Of a stretch of 59,641 nt of DNA, positions 46,983 through 54,638 are shown in pieces; position 1 is the first letter of the stretch; each line of letters begins with the position of its first letter. The translations under genes were made by a program, and so were the position numbers. Origin of the DNA: Candidatus Peribacteria bacterium. GTDB lineage: Bacteria; Patescibacteriota; Gracilibacteria; Peribacterales; Peribacteraceae. The stretch covers positions 1-59,641 of the forward strand of contig JAQBQQ010000013.1 of assembly GCA_028286915.1 (NCBI GenBank). The letters run 5' to 3'. The notes under the pieces were generated by a model. That model was not told the DNA's origin and ran no database searches. It saw nothing but the letters and a program-made list of their open reading frames with translations.

Positions 46983-47615
46983 ATGAAGCTTCTGCCTGTT
47001 ACCAACGGTGAAAATCTGATGACATTGCATGAATCTCTGAATGCTCTTCAGAAAGGCCTGGTCATCGCCCATCCCACAGAAACCTGCTACGGGCTGGCGT
47101 GTGATCTGACCAATAAGAAAGCCGTTGAACGGTTATTTGCCATTAAGCAGCGGCCGGTAATGCAGCCGCTCAGTGCGCTCTTTGCAAGCGTCTGGCACGC
47201 ACAGCAGTATGTAGAATGGAATGATATGGCCGAAAAGATCGCACAGAAACATCTGCCCGGGCCGCTCACTCTCATTCTTCCGCTCCGCGGCAGTGCACCG
47301 TATCCCATTTTTGTCACACCTGATGGCGGCAGGACAATAGGCGTTCGCATCTCGTCGCATCCGTTTACGTCGGAACTGGCTGCCGGTTTTCATCATCCGC
47401 TTTCAACTACTTCGGCAAATCTTCACGGCTTTCCGGAGCCGTATTGTGACGAGGATGTCATGAGCCAGTATGCGGATCAGCCGTTGCAGCCGGATGTGCT
47501 GCTGCAGGCTGGTTCACTGTCTGTCCAGCCGCCATCAACCATTCTGGATCTAACCGGAAAAGAAATACGCGTGGTGCGGCAGGGATCGATCAGTATTGAC
47601 GTGCATCAGCTGTAA
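46983..47615 (+). CDS. L-threonylcarbamoyladenylate synthase (Sua5/YciO/YrdC)
   Basis: A 210-residue YrdC-domain enzyme. The nucleotide/threonine pocket is seen as GLVIAHPTETCYGLACDLTN and AIKQRPVMQPLSALFAS, then LPGPLTLILPL and RTIGVRISSHPF, HPLSTTSANLHG. It makes threonylcarbamoyl-AMP for the t6A37 tRNA modification with TsaD/B/E. It lacks the extra Sua5 domain. It is leaderless by TACTAT and precedes nrdR by 19 bases, but nrdR has its own -10 box. Confidence 0.9.
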   Translation: MKLLPVTNGENLMTLHESLNALQKGLVIAHPTETCYGLACDLTNKKAVERLFAIKQRPVMQPLSALFASVWHAQQYVEWNDMAEKIAQKHLPGPLTLILPLRGSAPYPIFVTPDGGRTIGVRISSHPFTSELAAGFHHPLSTTSANLHGFPEPYCDEDVMSQYADQPLQPDVLLQAGSLSVQPPSTILDLTGKEIRVVRQGSISIDVHQL

Positions 47616-47622
47616 AAAAATC

Positions 47623-47628
47623 TATACT
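47623..47628 (+). promoter_or_regulatory. -10 element of nrdR
   Basis: TATACT, 6 bases before the ATG at 47635. Confidence 0.6.
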
Positions 47629-47634
47629 CATTTC

Positions 47635-48081
47635 ATGCACTGCCCCCGTTGCCGTTCTACCGACACCGCCGTCATCGATTCCCGCATTTCCGAGGAAGGA
47701 AAAGCGGTCAGAAGACGAAGAGAGTGTACAAAATGTCAACATCGCTTTACCACATTTGAGCGCCAGGAGTTAAGCAGTCTCATTGTCGTCAAGCGCGATG
47801 GCACGCGTGAACCGTACAGCCGCTCCAAAATTGAGCGCGGCGTGTGGATTGCCTGTACCAAGCGCCCGGTTACCCAGCAGCAAATCGACGCCATGCTGTC
47901 CAAGCTGGAAGACAAGTGGGGTGCCAATAAGCAGGAAGTGGAAAGCAGCGACATTGGCCAGGATGTCATGAAGGAACTGCGCGTTATTGACGATGTCGCC
48001 TACATTCGCTTTGCCTCCGTCCACCGCGAATTTAAAGACGTGGAGGAATTTAAGGAGGAATTGGGGAAGATTTTTAAGTAG
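47635..48081 (+). CDS. nrdR: Transcriptional repressor NrdR
   Basis: A 148-residue NrdR. Zinc ribbon MHCPRCRSTDTAVIDSR with CTKCQHRFTTFER, then the ATP-cone (LIVVKRDGTREPYSRSKIER). It senses ATP/dATP and represses ribonucleotide reductase genes, which are not in this window. The full length matches the family. The start at 47635 is fixed by the zinc-ribbon start and the -10 box. Confidence 0.96.
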   Translation: MHCPRCRSTDTAVIDSRISEEGKAVRRRRECTKCQHRFTTFERQELSSLIVVKRDGTREPYSRSKIERGVWIACTKRPVTQQQIDAMLSKLEDKWGANKQEVESSDIGQDVMKELRVIDDVAYIRFASVHREFKDVEEFKEELGKIFK

Positions 48082-48198
48082 AGATGCAGGGGGTACAAGG
48101 GGTACAGGGGAAGCAGGAGATTCAGGGGATTAAGTGAATAACTGTAACCAAAGCCGAAAATTACCGTAGTATCACTGTATCCACTTCTCTTTTCCTTC

Positions 48199-48819
48199 AT
48201 GCGTTCATCATTTGTTTCGGGTTTGTGTCTTAGTGTTCTTGTCAGTTCATTGGCAGCATGTTCAGCGGTAACGCCGGTTGATACATCGGTAAACAGTTCA
48301 AGCTCAGCGTCATCAGTTATAAGCAGTGCAGTCAGTTCGGTTTCTGCAGATACGCTGACAGATTCAGGCGCAATGCGACTATATAAAAATGGAACGTATG
48401 GTTATCAGCTTTTATTTTCAAAGGACGTAAGCGTATTGCCGGCGAATAATGGTGAAGATATCGCGCTCGCTATTCCCGACAGTCTCTATGCCGGAACGGT
48501 TTTATCCAGTGCCACCGTAAGTGTGACGAGCCAGAAAGATGCCTGTCCGGCCCCAAATTATGAGCAACAGACGGGCAAGCATACCGAAGTGATCAACAGT
48601 ATTCCCTTTGATGTCACCACGGGAACAGGTGTCGGTGCCGGCAATTTATACGAAAGCAGCATCTACAACACCGTTCATAACGGCGTCTGCCACAGTATTG
48701 TGCTACTCAGGCACAGTTGTAACCTTGGCCCGGACTGCGGTGAAGGCCACACGAAACCGTATAATAAAAAGGCAGTTAATGAGGCGCTCATGTCGATTGT
48801 GCGGACGTTCGCTTTTTAA
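48199..48819 (+). CDS. Hypothetical lipoprotein
   Basis: A 206-residue lipoprotein: signal with lipobox SLAAC (residues about 6-21), then a Ser/Val-rich spacer (SSSSASSVISSAVSSVSA) and a compact beta-rich domain (about 55-206) with four Cys (DACPAPNY, GVCHSIV, LRHSCNLGPDCGEGH), likely disulfide-bonded. No known family is assigned. It should be tethered to the membrane outer face after LspA processing. Confidence 0.7.
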   Translation: MRSSFVSGLCLSVLVSSLAACSAVTPVDTSVNSSSSASSVISSAVSSVSADTLTDSGAMRLYKNGTYGYQLLFSKDVSVLPANNGEDIALAIPDSLYAGTVLSSATVSVTSQKDACPAPNYEQQTGKHTEVINSIPFDVTTGTGVGAGNLYESSIYNTVHNGVCHSIVLLRHSCNLGPDCGEGHTKPYNKKAVNEALMSIVRTFAF

Positions 48820-48830
48820 AAGCGTTATTT

Positions 48831-49018
48831 GGTAGCCAGGGAATTAATTCCCTGGCTACCAAAGGCTTCTCGTTAACTAATTCCCTGGCTATCAAACGTT
48901 TCTCGTTAATCGGGCTACTCCCCGGTTACCAAAGGCTTCTCGTTAACTGGGCACTCCCCGGTTACCAAAGGCTTCTCGTTAACCGGGTAGCCAGGGAATT
49001 AATTCCCGGGCTACCCGG
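48831..49018. repeat. Palindrome-bounded tandem repeat array
   Basis: Starts with a 30-bp perfect palindrome (48831-48860, GGTAGCCAGGGAATT and its complement). Then come four copies of a unit of about 35 bases carrying ACCAAAGGCTTCTCGTTAA (second copy changed to ATCAAACGTTTCTCGTTAA). It ends with a 36-base palindrome with one mismatch (48983-49018). The palindromes match the copies at 41001 and 41697, apart from a few changes. Confidence 0.9.
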
Positions 49019-49052
49019 CAGAAAGGCCTAGCACTTGACCGTATTCGCACTC

Positions 49053-49058
49053 TATACT
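49053..49058 (+). promoter_or_regulatory. -10 element of aspS
   Basis: TATACT, 9 bases before the ATG at 49068. Confidence 0.55.
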
Positions 49059-49067
49059 CAGCATACT

Positions 49068-50831
49068 ATGCTACGCTCTCATACCTGCGGCGAACTCCAT
49101 GCCGATCATACTGGCCAGGAAGTTACTCTTTGCGGCTGGGCCAATGCCCGACGGGATCATGGTGGCCTGATATTTATCGATCTCCGCGACCGTTACGGGC
49201 TCACGCAGGTGGTATTTTATCCGGAGACTCAGGCTGAATTATTTAAAATAGCGGAGACGATCCGACCCGAGTGGGTGCTGCAGATAAAAGGCGTGGTGAC
49301 GAAGCGCATAGAAGGCACGCAGAATGCCCGCATGGCGACTGGTGATGTAGAGCTTGTAGCGAGCGAGCTTACTATTTTAAACAAAGCCAAAACTCCCCCG
49401 TTTGAAATCAACAATTCGGATACGAATGTGAACGAAGAGTTGCGTCTGGAATACCGGTATCTGGATATGCGTACCGAACGCATGCAGAAAAATATCGCAC
49501 TGCGGTCAAAAGTATTTCAGATTATTCGTGAATATTTCATAGCGCAGGATTGCCTGGAAATTGACACGCCGTGTCTTATAAAAGGCACGCCGGAAGGAGC
49601 GCGTGAATATTTGGTTCCGTCGCGCGTGTACCCCGGAAATTTCTTTGTGCTGCCGCAGAGCCCGCAGCAGTTGAAACAGCTGTGTATGGTGGGCGGCATG
49701 GACCGGTATTTTCAGATTGCCCGTTGTTTTCGTGATGAAGATTTGCGCGGCGACCGTCAGCCGGAATTTTTGCAGCTGGATTACGAAATGAGTTTTTGCA
49801 CCGAGGAGGATGTGCGTGCGGTTATTCAGGGTTCACTGGAACAAATCATACAAAAGTGCAGCCCTAAGCCGCTCAAGAACGGCAAAGTGGAAAGTTATAC
49901 ATGGAAACACGTCATGAATACCTATGGGTCGGATAAGCCGGATTTACGCTACGATCTCCCCATTACGGATATCTCGGACATTGCCGCCGACTGCGGCTTT
50001 GAAGTGTTTGAGAAGGCATTGCAGGCCAAGGGCACGGTGCGGGCATTGCGGGTGCCCGGTGGTGCGGATCTGAGCCGCAAAGAGATTGATGTGTGGACCG
50101 AGCTGGCGAAAGAACTGAAGGCAAAAGGATTGGCATATATCTTGCTTAAAGAAGAAGGTCCTGTATCGCCGCTGCTTAAATTTTTTAAAGAAGGATTTTT
50201 GGAAAAGCTGATGGAACAGACGGGTGCCAAAACCGGTGACGCACTCTTTTTTGGCGCTGATACATTCAGCATTGTGTGTGCGGCGCTCAGCCGTATTCGC
50301 AGCGAGGCAGCCAGGCGGTTTAATTTGATTGATACGTCCGTTCATGCTTTATTTTGGGTGACGGACTTCCCCATGTTTGAGGAAAATGATGACGGTTCGC
50401 TTACGTTCAGCCACCATCCGTTTACGAGCCCCAACCCCGGGCAATGGAAGAACCGCAAAGAGAAGCCGTTGGATGTTCATGCCGTGTGTTACGACTTGGT
50501 TTTAGACGGCTATGAGCTCGGATCCGGCTCTATCCGCATTCATGACCCCGTGTTGCAGCAGGAGGTATTCGACATGCTGGGAATAAGCCCGGAGGATCAG
50601 CAGAAGCGTTTCGGACACATTCTGAAGGCATTTGAATACGGCGCCCCGCCACACGGCGGCTTTGCCTACGGCATCGACCGCGTGGTCATGATTCTCGCCG
50701 GCGAGCCGAACATCCGCGAGGTCACGCCATTCCCGAAGGATCAGAAAGCCAAAGACCTTATGCTATCCGCACCATCACCCGTGCCGGAGAAGCAGCTAAA
50801 GGAATTGGGAATTAAAGTTGTAGAAGAATAA
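49068..50831 (+). CDS. aspS: Aspartate--tRNA ligase (bacterial type)
   Basis: A 587-residue class II synthetase. The N-terminal anticodon-binding OB fold is VTLCGWANARRDHGGLIFID; motif 2 is RYFQIARCFRDEDLRGDRQPEFLQLDYE, split here as FRDEDLRGDRQPE; a bacterial GAD insert follows (about 280-410); motif 3 is FAYGIDRVVMILAG. It charges tRNA-Asp (gene at 5288) and, given gatCA and the lack of an AsnRS in view, may also aspartylate tRNA-Asn. The start at 49068 follows a TATACT box; the in-frame TTG at 49035 would precede it. Confidence 0.96.
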   Translation: MLRSHTCGELHADHTGQEVTLCGWANARRDHGGLIFIDLRDRYGLTQVVFYPETQAELFKIAETIRPEWVLQIKGVVTKRIEGTQNARMATGDVELVASELTILNKAKTPPFEINNSDTNVNEELRLEYRYLDMRTERMQKNIALRSKVFQIIREYFIAQDCLEIDTPCLIKGTPEGAREYLVPSRVYPGNFFVLPQSPQQLKQLCMVGGMDRYFQIARCFRDEDLRGDRQPEFLQLDYEMSFCTEEDVRAVIQGSLEQIIQKCSPKPLKNGKVESYTWKHVMNTYGSDKPDLRYDLPITDISDIAADCGFEVFEKALQAKGTVRALRVPGGADLSRKEIDVWTELAKELKAKGLAYILLKEEGPVSPLLKFFKEGFLEKLMEQTGAKTGDALFFGADTFSIVCAALSRIRSEAARRFNLIDTSVHALFWVTDFPMFEENDDGSLTFSHHPFTSPNPGQWKNRKEKPLDVHAVCYDLVLDGYELGSGSIRIHDPVLQQEVFDMLGISPEDQQKRFGHILKAFEYGAPPHGGFAYGIDRVVMILAGEPNIREVTPFPKDQKAKDLMLSAPSPVPEKQLKELGIKVVEE

Positions 50832-50854
50832 TACAGAGACCGTCGTTTTTCTGT

Positions 50855-50860
50855 TATGCT
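50855..50860 (+). promoter_or_regulatory. -10 element of the coiled-coil gene at 50870
   Basis: TATGCT, 9 bases before the ATG at 50870. Confidence 0.5.
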
Positions 50861-50869
50861 TCTCTCCAC

Positions 50870-51841
50870 ATGCCCACCCAGGATCCGCACGATGACACCG
50901 GTGTCACTGTTCCTACCAGTGGCTTTGCACTGCGTCGCGTAGGAACACCGCAGGATGCATCCGCCGATGCGCAGAGTTTTCAGGCTGCCAGCCTTACGGC
51001 CATGCGCAGCGAGGAAGAGCGTGTTGCCGCGCGCAAGGCGCAGCACGAAGCCGAGCAGCAGTCCATTCGCTTGCGGGCGGAGGAGGAAGTACGGCTGCAG
51101 GACGCGGCTGCAGTGCGTACCAAAGAGGAAAAGGCTGAGTGGCAGGCGCAGGAAAAAATACGCAAAGAAGAGCTGGAAAAAGACAAGGCACGCCATGCCA
51201 GCGAAATGGAAGCCATAGAACGGGAACAAAAAGAGAAGAAGGAATTTGCGGAGAAGCAGAAAGAGTATGTGGAATCTTTGCACCAGGCGGGGCATGACAA
51301 AGCCATGGAGGAGCGGCAGGAGCAGAACGAAGAGCAGGAATACAAGCAGAAAGTTCTGAGCACCGAAAAAGAGGCGGCCAGCCGTAAAATGAAAGCCGAA
51401 GCCGATGAGCGGGTGAAAAAAAATAATGCCGAACGCGATATGCTGAGGCAGAAAGAAGCCATCGAGCGGGAGCTGACGGAAAAACAGGCCGCCATGCACA
51501 GCGAGCAGATACGCAAAAAGATGCAGTTCGAGAATGATCTGCGCCAGGACAGCATGCAGCTCGGCTCCATTGCCGACCCGTACCGCAGAAGCCAGCAGGA
51601 GCGCGATACTCAAATAGCCTACAAGCGCAAAGTGAGTGATTTTGAGCGCGAAATGTCACGCCAGAAAACCGCACTGGAATCGGATATCCGCATGAGGAAA
51701 CGCCAGCTGGAACTGGACGCCCAGCGTACTCGCGTACTGGCAGAAACCGAAATGCGGCAGGTTAAAGGCCAGACGGATACGTGGCTGTATACCGAAAAAA
51801 GGCGGCTGGAGGCAGAGCGGAAAGATGCCAAAAAAAAATGA
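50870..51841 (+). CDS. Long coiled-coil protein, 323 aa
   Basis: A highly charged protein: after a polar N-terminus of about 45 residues, residues about 48-320 are Glu/Lys/Gln/Arg/Ala-rich with few hydrophobics, in heptad-like runs (EEERVAARKAQHEAEQQSIR, KEFAEKQKEYVESLHQAGHD). No signal peptide and no transmembrane segment. A cytoplasmic rod or scaffold is likely; no family is recognised. It converges with the 51852 gene, 10 bases apart. Confidence 0.7.
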   Translation: MPTQDPHDDTGVTVPTSGFALRRVGTPQDASADAQSFQAASLTAMRSEEERVAARKAQHEAEQQSIRLRAEEEVRLQDAAAVRTKEEKAEWQAQEKIRKEELEKDKARHASEMEAIEREQKEKKEFAEKQKEYVESLHQAGHDKAMEERQEQNEEQEYKQKVLSTEKEAASRKMKAEADERVKKNNAERDMLRQKEAIERELTEKQAAMHSEQIRKKMQFENDLRQDSMQLGSIADPYRRSQQERDTQIAYKRKVSDFEREMSRQKTALESDIRMRKRQLELDAQRTRVLAETEMRQVKGQTDTWLYTEKRRLEAERKDAKKK

Positions 51842-51851
51842 AAACGCTTCT

Positions 51852-53573
51852 TTATTTCTTTCCTTCCTTTTCCTTGGTTTTATCAATGACTTTCTTGTAG
51901 TACGACTCCACTTTGGTTGTGAACGTATCCAAGTTTGTTACGATCATTTTTTCAGGCTGTGCAGGATCCGGATTAATGCCCATCGCGCTTTGTCCGTCTG
52001 CATCATTCAGTACTTTTTCTTTTTTAAATTCATTCAGCAATTTTGAAATGTTTTCAGGAAAGATGTGAATATAGAGTGTTGGTTCCATACTGTTGGGAGT
52101 TATTTTTACCTCTCCCTTCAGAATACTTTCGATCATAGTGAGAAAGTCGCTTATTTCTTTCGGGAGCGAGCTTCTATCCATGCTGTGGAGTATGGAAACT
52201 TGATTCCTTAATTGAGATTGAAGATTCCCCGCAGCATCTTCCTGTTTTCTTATTATATTCTTTAGGTCATCATTATCTTTCTTTATCTGATCAACCTGTT
52301 TTTGAAGATCCGTGACCAGAGTATCCAATTTTTTAACCGTTTCTTCAGCAGCCTGAAATTCCGTATTGGCTTTGGTCAGGTCGGCTTGCAAAGCGGAATT
52401 CTCCGGGTCTGTTTTTAATTTTCTCTCCGCTTCGTCGCGTGCTGTTTTCTTGTTCGTCATTTCTTGCGATACCTTATCCTTGCTTGCTAACGTGTCACGC
52501 AAAGCTTTGCCGGGACCTTCTACTTTTCCCTCGATTGTATCTGTTTGTATTTGTCGCAATTCTTCATATGTACCGGGTGTCGACTTCATCTTTGAGCCGT
52601 AGGCTTTGCCATCTTTCAAAAAATTCTGAAATTTTTTCAGTTGTATGTCATGTGTTTCGTTGGCGTCTTTTTTAGCATCTATCGGTTTGCCGTCGGCTCC
52701 TACAGTTGCTCCCGGTGTTTTTTCCGGCGAATACGGTTGGTCCCATCCGCCTTTAAATAAATTTCCCACAGCTGTCATGGCTTTCATGCCCGCCGCCATG
52801 ACTTTGCCGAAATTCACTTTTCCATCAGGGCCTTTTTTCATGGCTTCTTTCATCTCCTTCATGGCATCTTCTATATCACGCTGATATTTCTCACCCATGG
52901 TCGTGGGTTGTGTTTTTGTTTCTTCCGGTGCCGGATTGGCTAATTTTTTAGCCGCATCCAATTCGCTGTTTGCTGTAGTATATTCTTGTTTTTTGTTACG
53001 TAGCTCTAGCTCTGCATCTTGCAGAGCTTGCGGGTTTTCTTCAAGAGTTCTCTGAGCGGCTTTATAATCTGTCAGTTGCTTATTAAATCTATCCAATACG
53101 GCTTTCGCTTTCGGTAGCGATTCGCGAATTCCTGCTTTTGCAAGTTCTGTGGTTTCCGGCTTATCTGCCGCCGTTTTCATGGCTGCTATATCTTTTTTTT
53201 GTTTACTAATCGATTGTTCAATAGACCAGTCTGTCTCATCATACTTTTGAAGAGGATGCACAATTCGTAAGCCGCTTTCCCCTTCTGGCGGCGGTGTTGT
53301 TTTCGCGTTGCTTGCCTGTTTGAGTAGGTTAACCTTGGCCGTAACTGCCTGCACTGTGGCATCTAGCTCTTTCACCTTCTTTGTCGCTGAATTGATACGT
53401 TCCTGACGAGCTTCCTCAGCTTTCTTATCTGGTCCTTTTGGTGCTTCTTTTTTATCGAGGCCTTTCTCAGCTGGCCTTGGTTCTGCAGGTGTTTCAGCGG
53501 GTCCTTTAAATATCAGACGCTTTTCCTTAAAGAGCTTTTCTGATGGCCGGAATGCGTACGTGAATATTGCCAT
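51852..53573 (-). CDS. Long hydrophilic coiled-coil protein, 573 aa
   Basis: A Lys/Glu/Ala/Thr-rich soluble protein of unknown family. It starts MAIFTYAFRPSEKLFKEKRL, goes through a Pro/Glu/Lys-rich stretch, then several coiled-coil segments (KVKELDATVQAVTAKVNLLK; LRNKKQEYTTANSELDAAKK; VKKLDTLVTDLQKQVDQIKK), and ends with a small mixed domain (about 480-573) that may be globular. No signal peptide. Base composition is more A/T-rich than the neighbours. Gene 53576 lies just upstream on the same strand (2 bases apart), so the two probably form an operon. Confidence 0.7.
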   Translation of the reverse strand: MAIFTYAFRPSEKLFKEKRLIFKGPAETPAEPRPAEKGLDKKEAPKGPDKKAEEARQERINSATKKVKELDATVQAVTAKVNLLKQASNAKTTPPPEGESGLRIVHPLQKYDETDWSIEQSISKQKKDIAAMKTAADKPETTELAKAGIRESLPKAKAVLDRFNKQLTDYKAAQRTLEENPQALQDAELELRNKKQEYTTANSELDAAKKLANPAPEETKTQPTTMGEKYQRDIEDAMKEMKEAMKKGPDGKVNFGKVMAAGMKAMTAVGNLFKGGWDQPYSPEKTPGATVGADGKPIDAKKDANETHDIQLKKFQNFLKDGKAYGSKMKSTPGTYEELRQIQTDTIEGKVEGPGKALRDTLASKDKVSQEMTNKKTARDEAERKLKTDPENSALQADLTKANTEFQAAEETVKKLDTLVTDLQKQVDQIKKDNDDLKNIIRKQEDAAGNLQSQLRNQVSILHSMDRSSLPKEISDFLTMIESILKGEVKITPNSMEPTLYIHIFPENISKLLNEFKKEKVLNDADGQSAMGINPDPAQPEKMIVTNLDTFTTKVESYYKKVIDKTKEKEGKK

Positions 53574-53575
53574 AG

Positions 53576-53923
53576 TTACATGGATGAAATAACGGCTTCC
53601 AAATTAGTCAGCTCGGAATCCTCCGTTCTGCGATCCTCTTTTTCCACAGATCCAATGGCATCGCGCTGGTATACTTTCACTTTGGTTTCCAGTGCCGCCA
53701 TGTATGCCAGATACTGTGCGTCATATTCTGCAAAGGCTTTGTCGTAGCGTTCGCTGCGCGCGGCCGCCTGCTCCGGTGTTTCATCTTTGTATTTTTCCTT
53801 GAGGGTTTCAATCTGATCCGGCATGAGTTCCGGCTCAATTTTCCCCATCAGCAGGGCATACACTTCATCGCCCGTAGGAATGGCAGGGGCAGCCGGCTCT
53901 TGTTCTATGGGTGTTACGGACAT
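53576..53923 (-). CDS. Hypothetical acidic helical protein, 115 aa
   Basis: A soluble, acidic, mainly helical protein (GDEVYALLMGKIEPELMPDQ, AYDAQYLAY-type helices) of unknown family. The start at 53923 (MSVTPIEQEPAAP) is preferred over an earlier in-frame ATG at 53977. A perfect TATAAT lies 25 bases before it on the minus strand. It is the first gene of a pair with the coiled-coil protein at 51852. Confidence 0.6.
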   Translation of the reverse strand: MSVTPIEQEPAAPAIPTGDEVYALLMGKIEPELMPDQIETLKEKYKDETPEQAAARSERYDKAFAEYDAQYLAYMAALETKVKVYQRDAIGSVEKEDRRTEDSELTNLEAVISSM

Positions 53924-54029
53924 GGTGTGTATGTGAATAGTTCCACTTATTATAGCAAAAATACGATATTTCTGCAATTATTCCATTCTCTCCGTCATTT
54001 CTCTACACTGGCGGGGCACTATATCACCT

Positions 54030-54115
54030 GCCCAGGTGGCGAAATGGCAGACGCGCCAGCCTTAGGAGCTGGTACTCGCAAGAGTATGGAGGTTCAAGTC
54101 CTCTCCTGGGCACCA
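54030..54115 (+). tRNA. tRNA-Leu (anticodon TAG)
   Basis: Acceptor GCCCAGG / CCTGGGC, anticodon stem CCAGC/GCTGG around loop CTTAGGA (anticodon TAG), long variable arm (TACTCGCAAGAGTA) as expected for Leu, T-loop TTCAAGT, and encoded CCA. A hairpin-rich stretch starts directly at its 3' end. Confidence 0.96.
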
Positions 54116-54168
54116 GCCTTTGCTGCGCGAAGGCTGTCCGTCGGAACGAAGTGAAGGAGGACGTTACT
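54114..54168. repeat. Hairpin element at the tRNA-Leu 3' end
   Basis: Two stems: AGCCTT / AAGGCT (54115-54135 region) and GTCC...GGAC (54136-54163). It starts within the CCA end of tRNA-Leu. GC-rich hairpin units are also found in the tRNA-Asp relic (5226-5263). Confidence 0.5.
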
Positions 54169-54236
54169 GGTATAAAATGGACGGAGCTCCCGCTGGCAAG
54201 CTATCATTTTTTAGATGTGAACTTCCTTTCTTCTGT

Positions 54237-54599
54237 ATGCCTTTTACAAAGAAAAAAACTATTGCAAAGACCGGCCCCGGGAAAGTAGCTGTAAAAAAAC
54301 CGGCAGCCAAAAAGAAAGTGGCTTCAAAGAAAGCAATATCTGGCATGCCCGTCACATTTAACTTCTATGCACCGGCGGCGGATTCCATTCATGTCGGTGG
54401 CATGTTTAATAATTGGAGTGAGACAAAAGACAAGCTGAAGAAAGGGAAAGACGGCACGTGGACCATAACTAAAAACCTGGAACCCGGCCGCTACGAGTAT
54501 TTATTTTATGTAAACGGTATGCAGTGGGAACTGGATCCAAGCGCTGCAGAAGCAGTGACCAATGATTTTGGCACGCTGAATGCGGTACTCTATGTTTGA
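54237..54599 (+). CDS. Stand-alone CBM48 (AMPK-type glycogen-binding) protein with basic tail
   Basis: A 120-residue protein. Residues 1-35 are Lys/Ala-rich (KKKTIAKTGPGKVAVKKPAA), like histone-H1-type tails. Residues about 38-120 form a CBM48 domain (MPVTFNFYAPAADSIHVGGM FNNW pattern: FNNWSETKDKLKKGKDGTW; RYEYLFYVNGMQWELDPSA). CBM48 usually sits in glycogen-branching or debranching enzymes and AMPK beta; here it stands alone with a nucleic-acid-like tail. The start is 54237; in-frame ATG 54177 would add 20 residues. Confidence 0.85.
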   Translation: MPFTKKKTIAKTGPGKVAVKKPAAKKKVASKKAISGMPVTFNFYAPAADSIHVGGMFNNWSETKDKLKKGKDGTWTITKNLEPGRYEYLFYVNGMQWELDPSAAEAVTNDFGTLNAVLYV

Positions 54600-54638
54600 T
54601 GCTTTGGGCTGATAAAATGTAAGCCGGTGAGCCGTGAA

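Noticed and set aside
48850-48985. Regularly spaced repeats resembling a small CRISPR array
   Set aside because: The units are tandem copies with related, not unique, spacers, bounded by palindromes of a family found elsewhere in the window; there are no cas genes.
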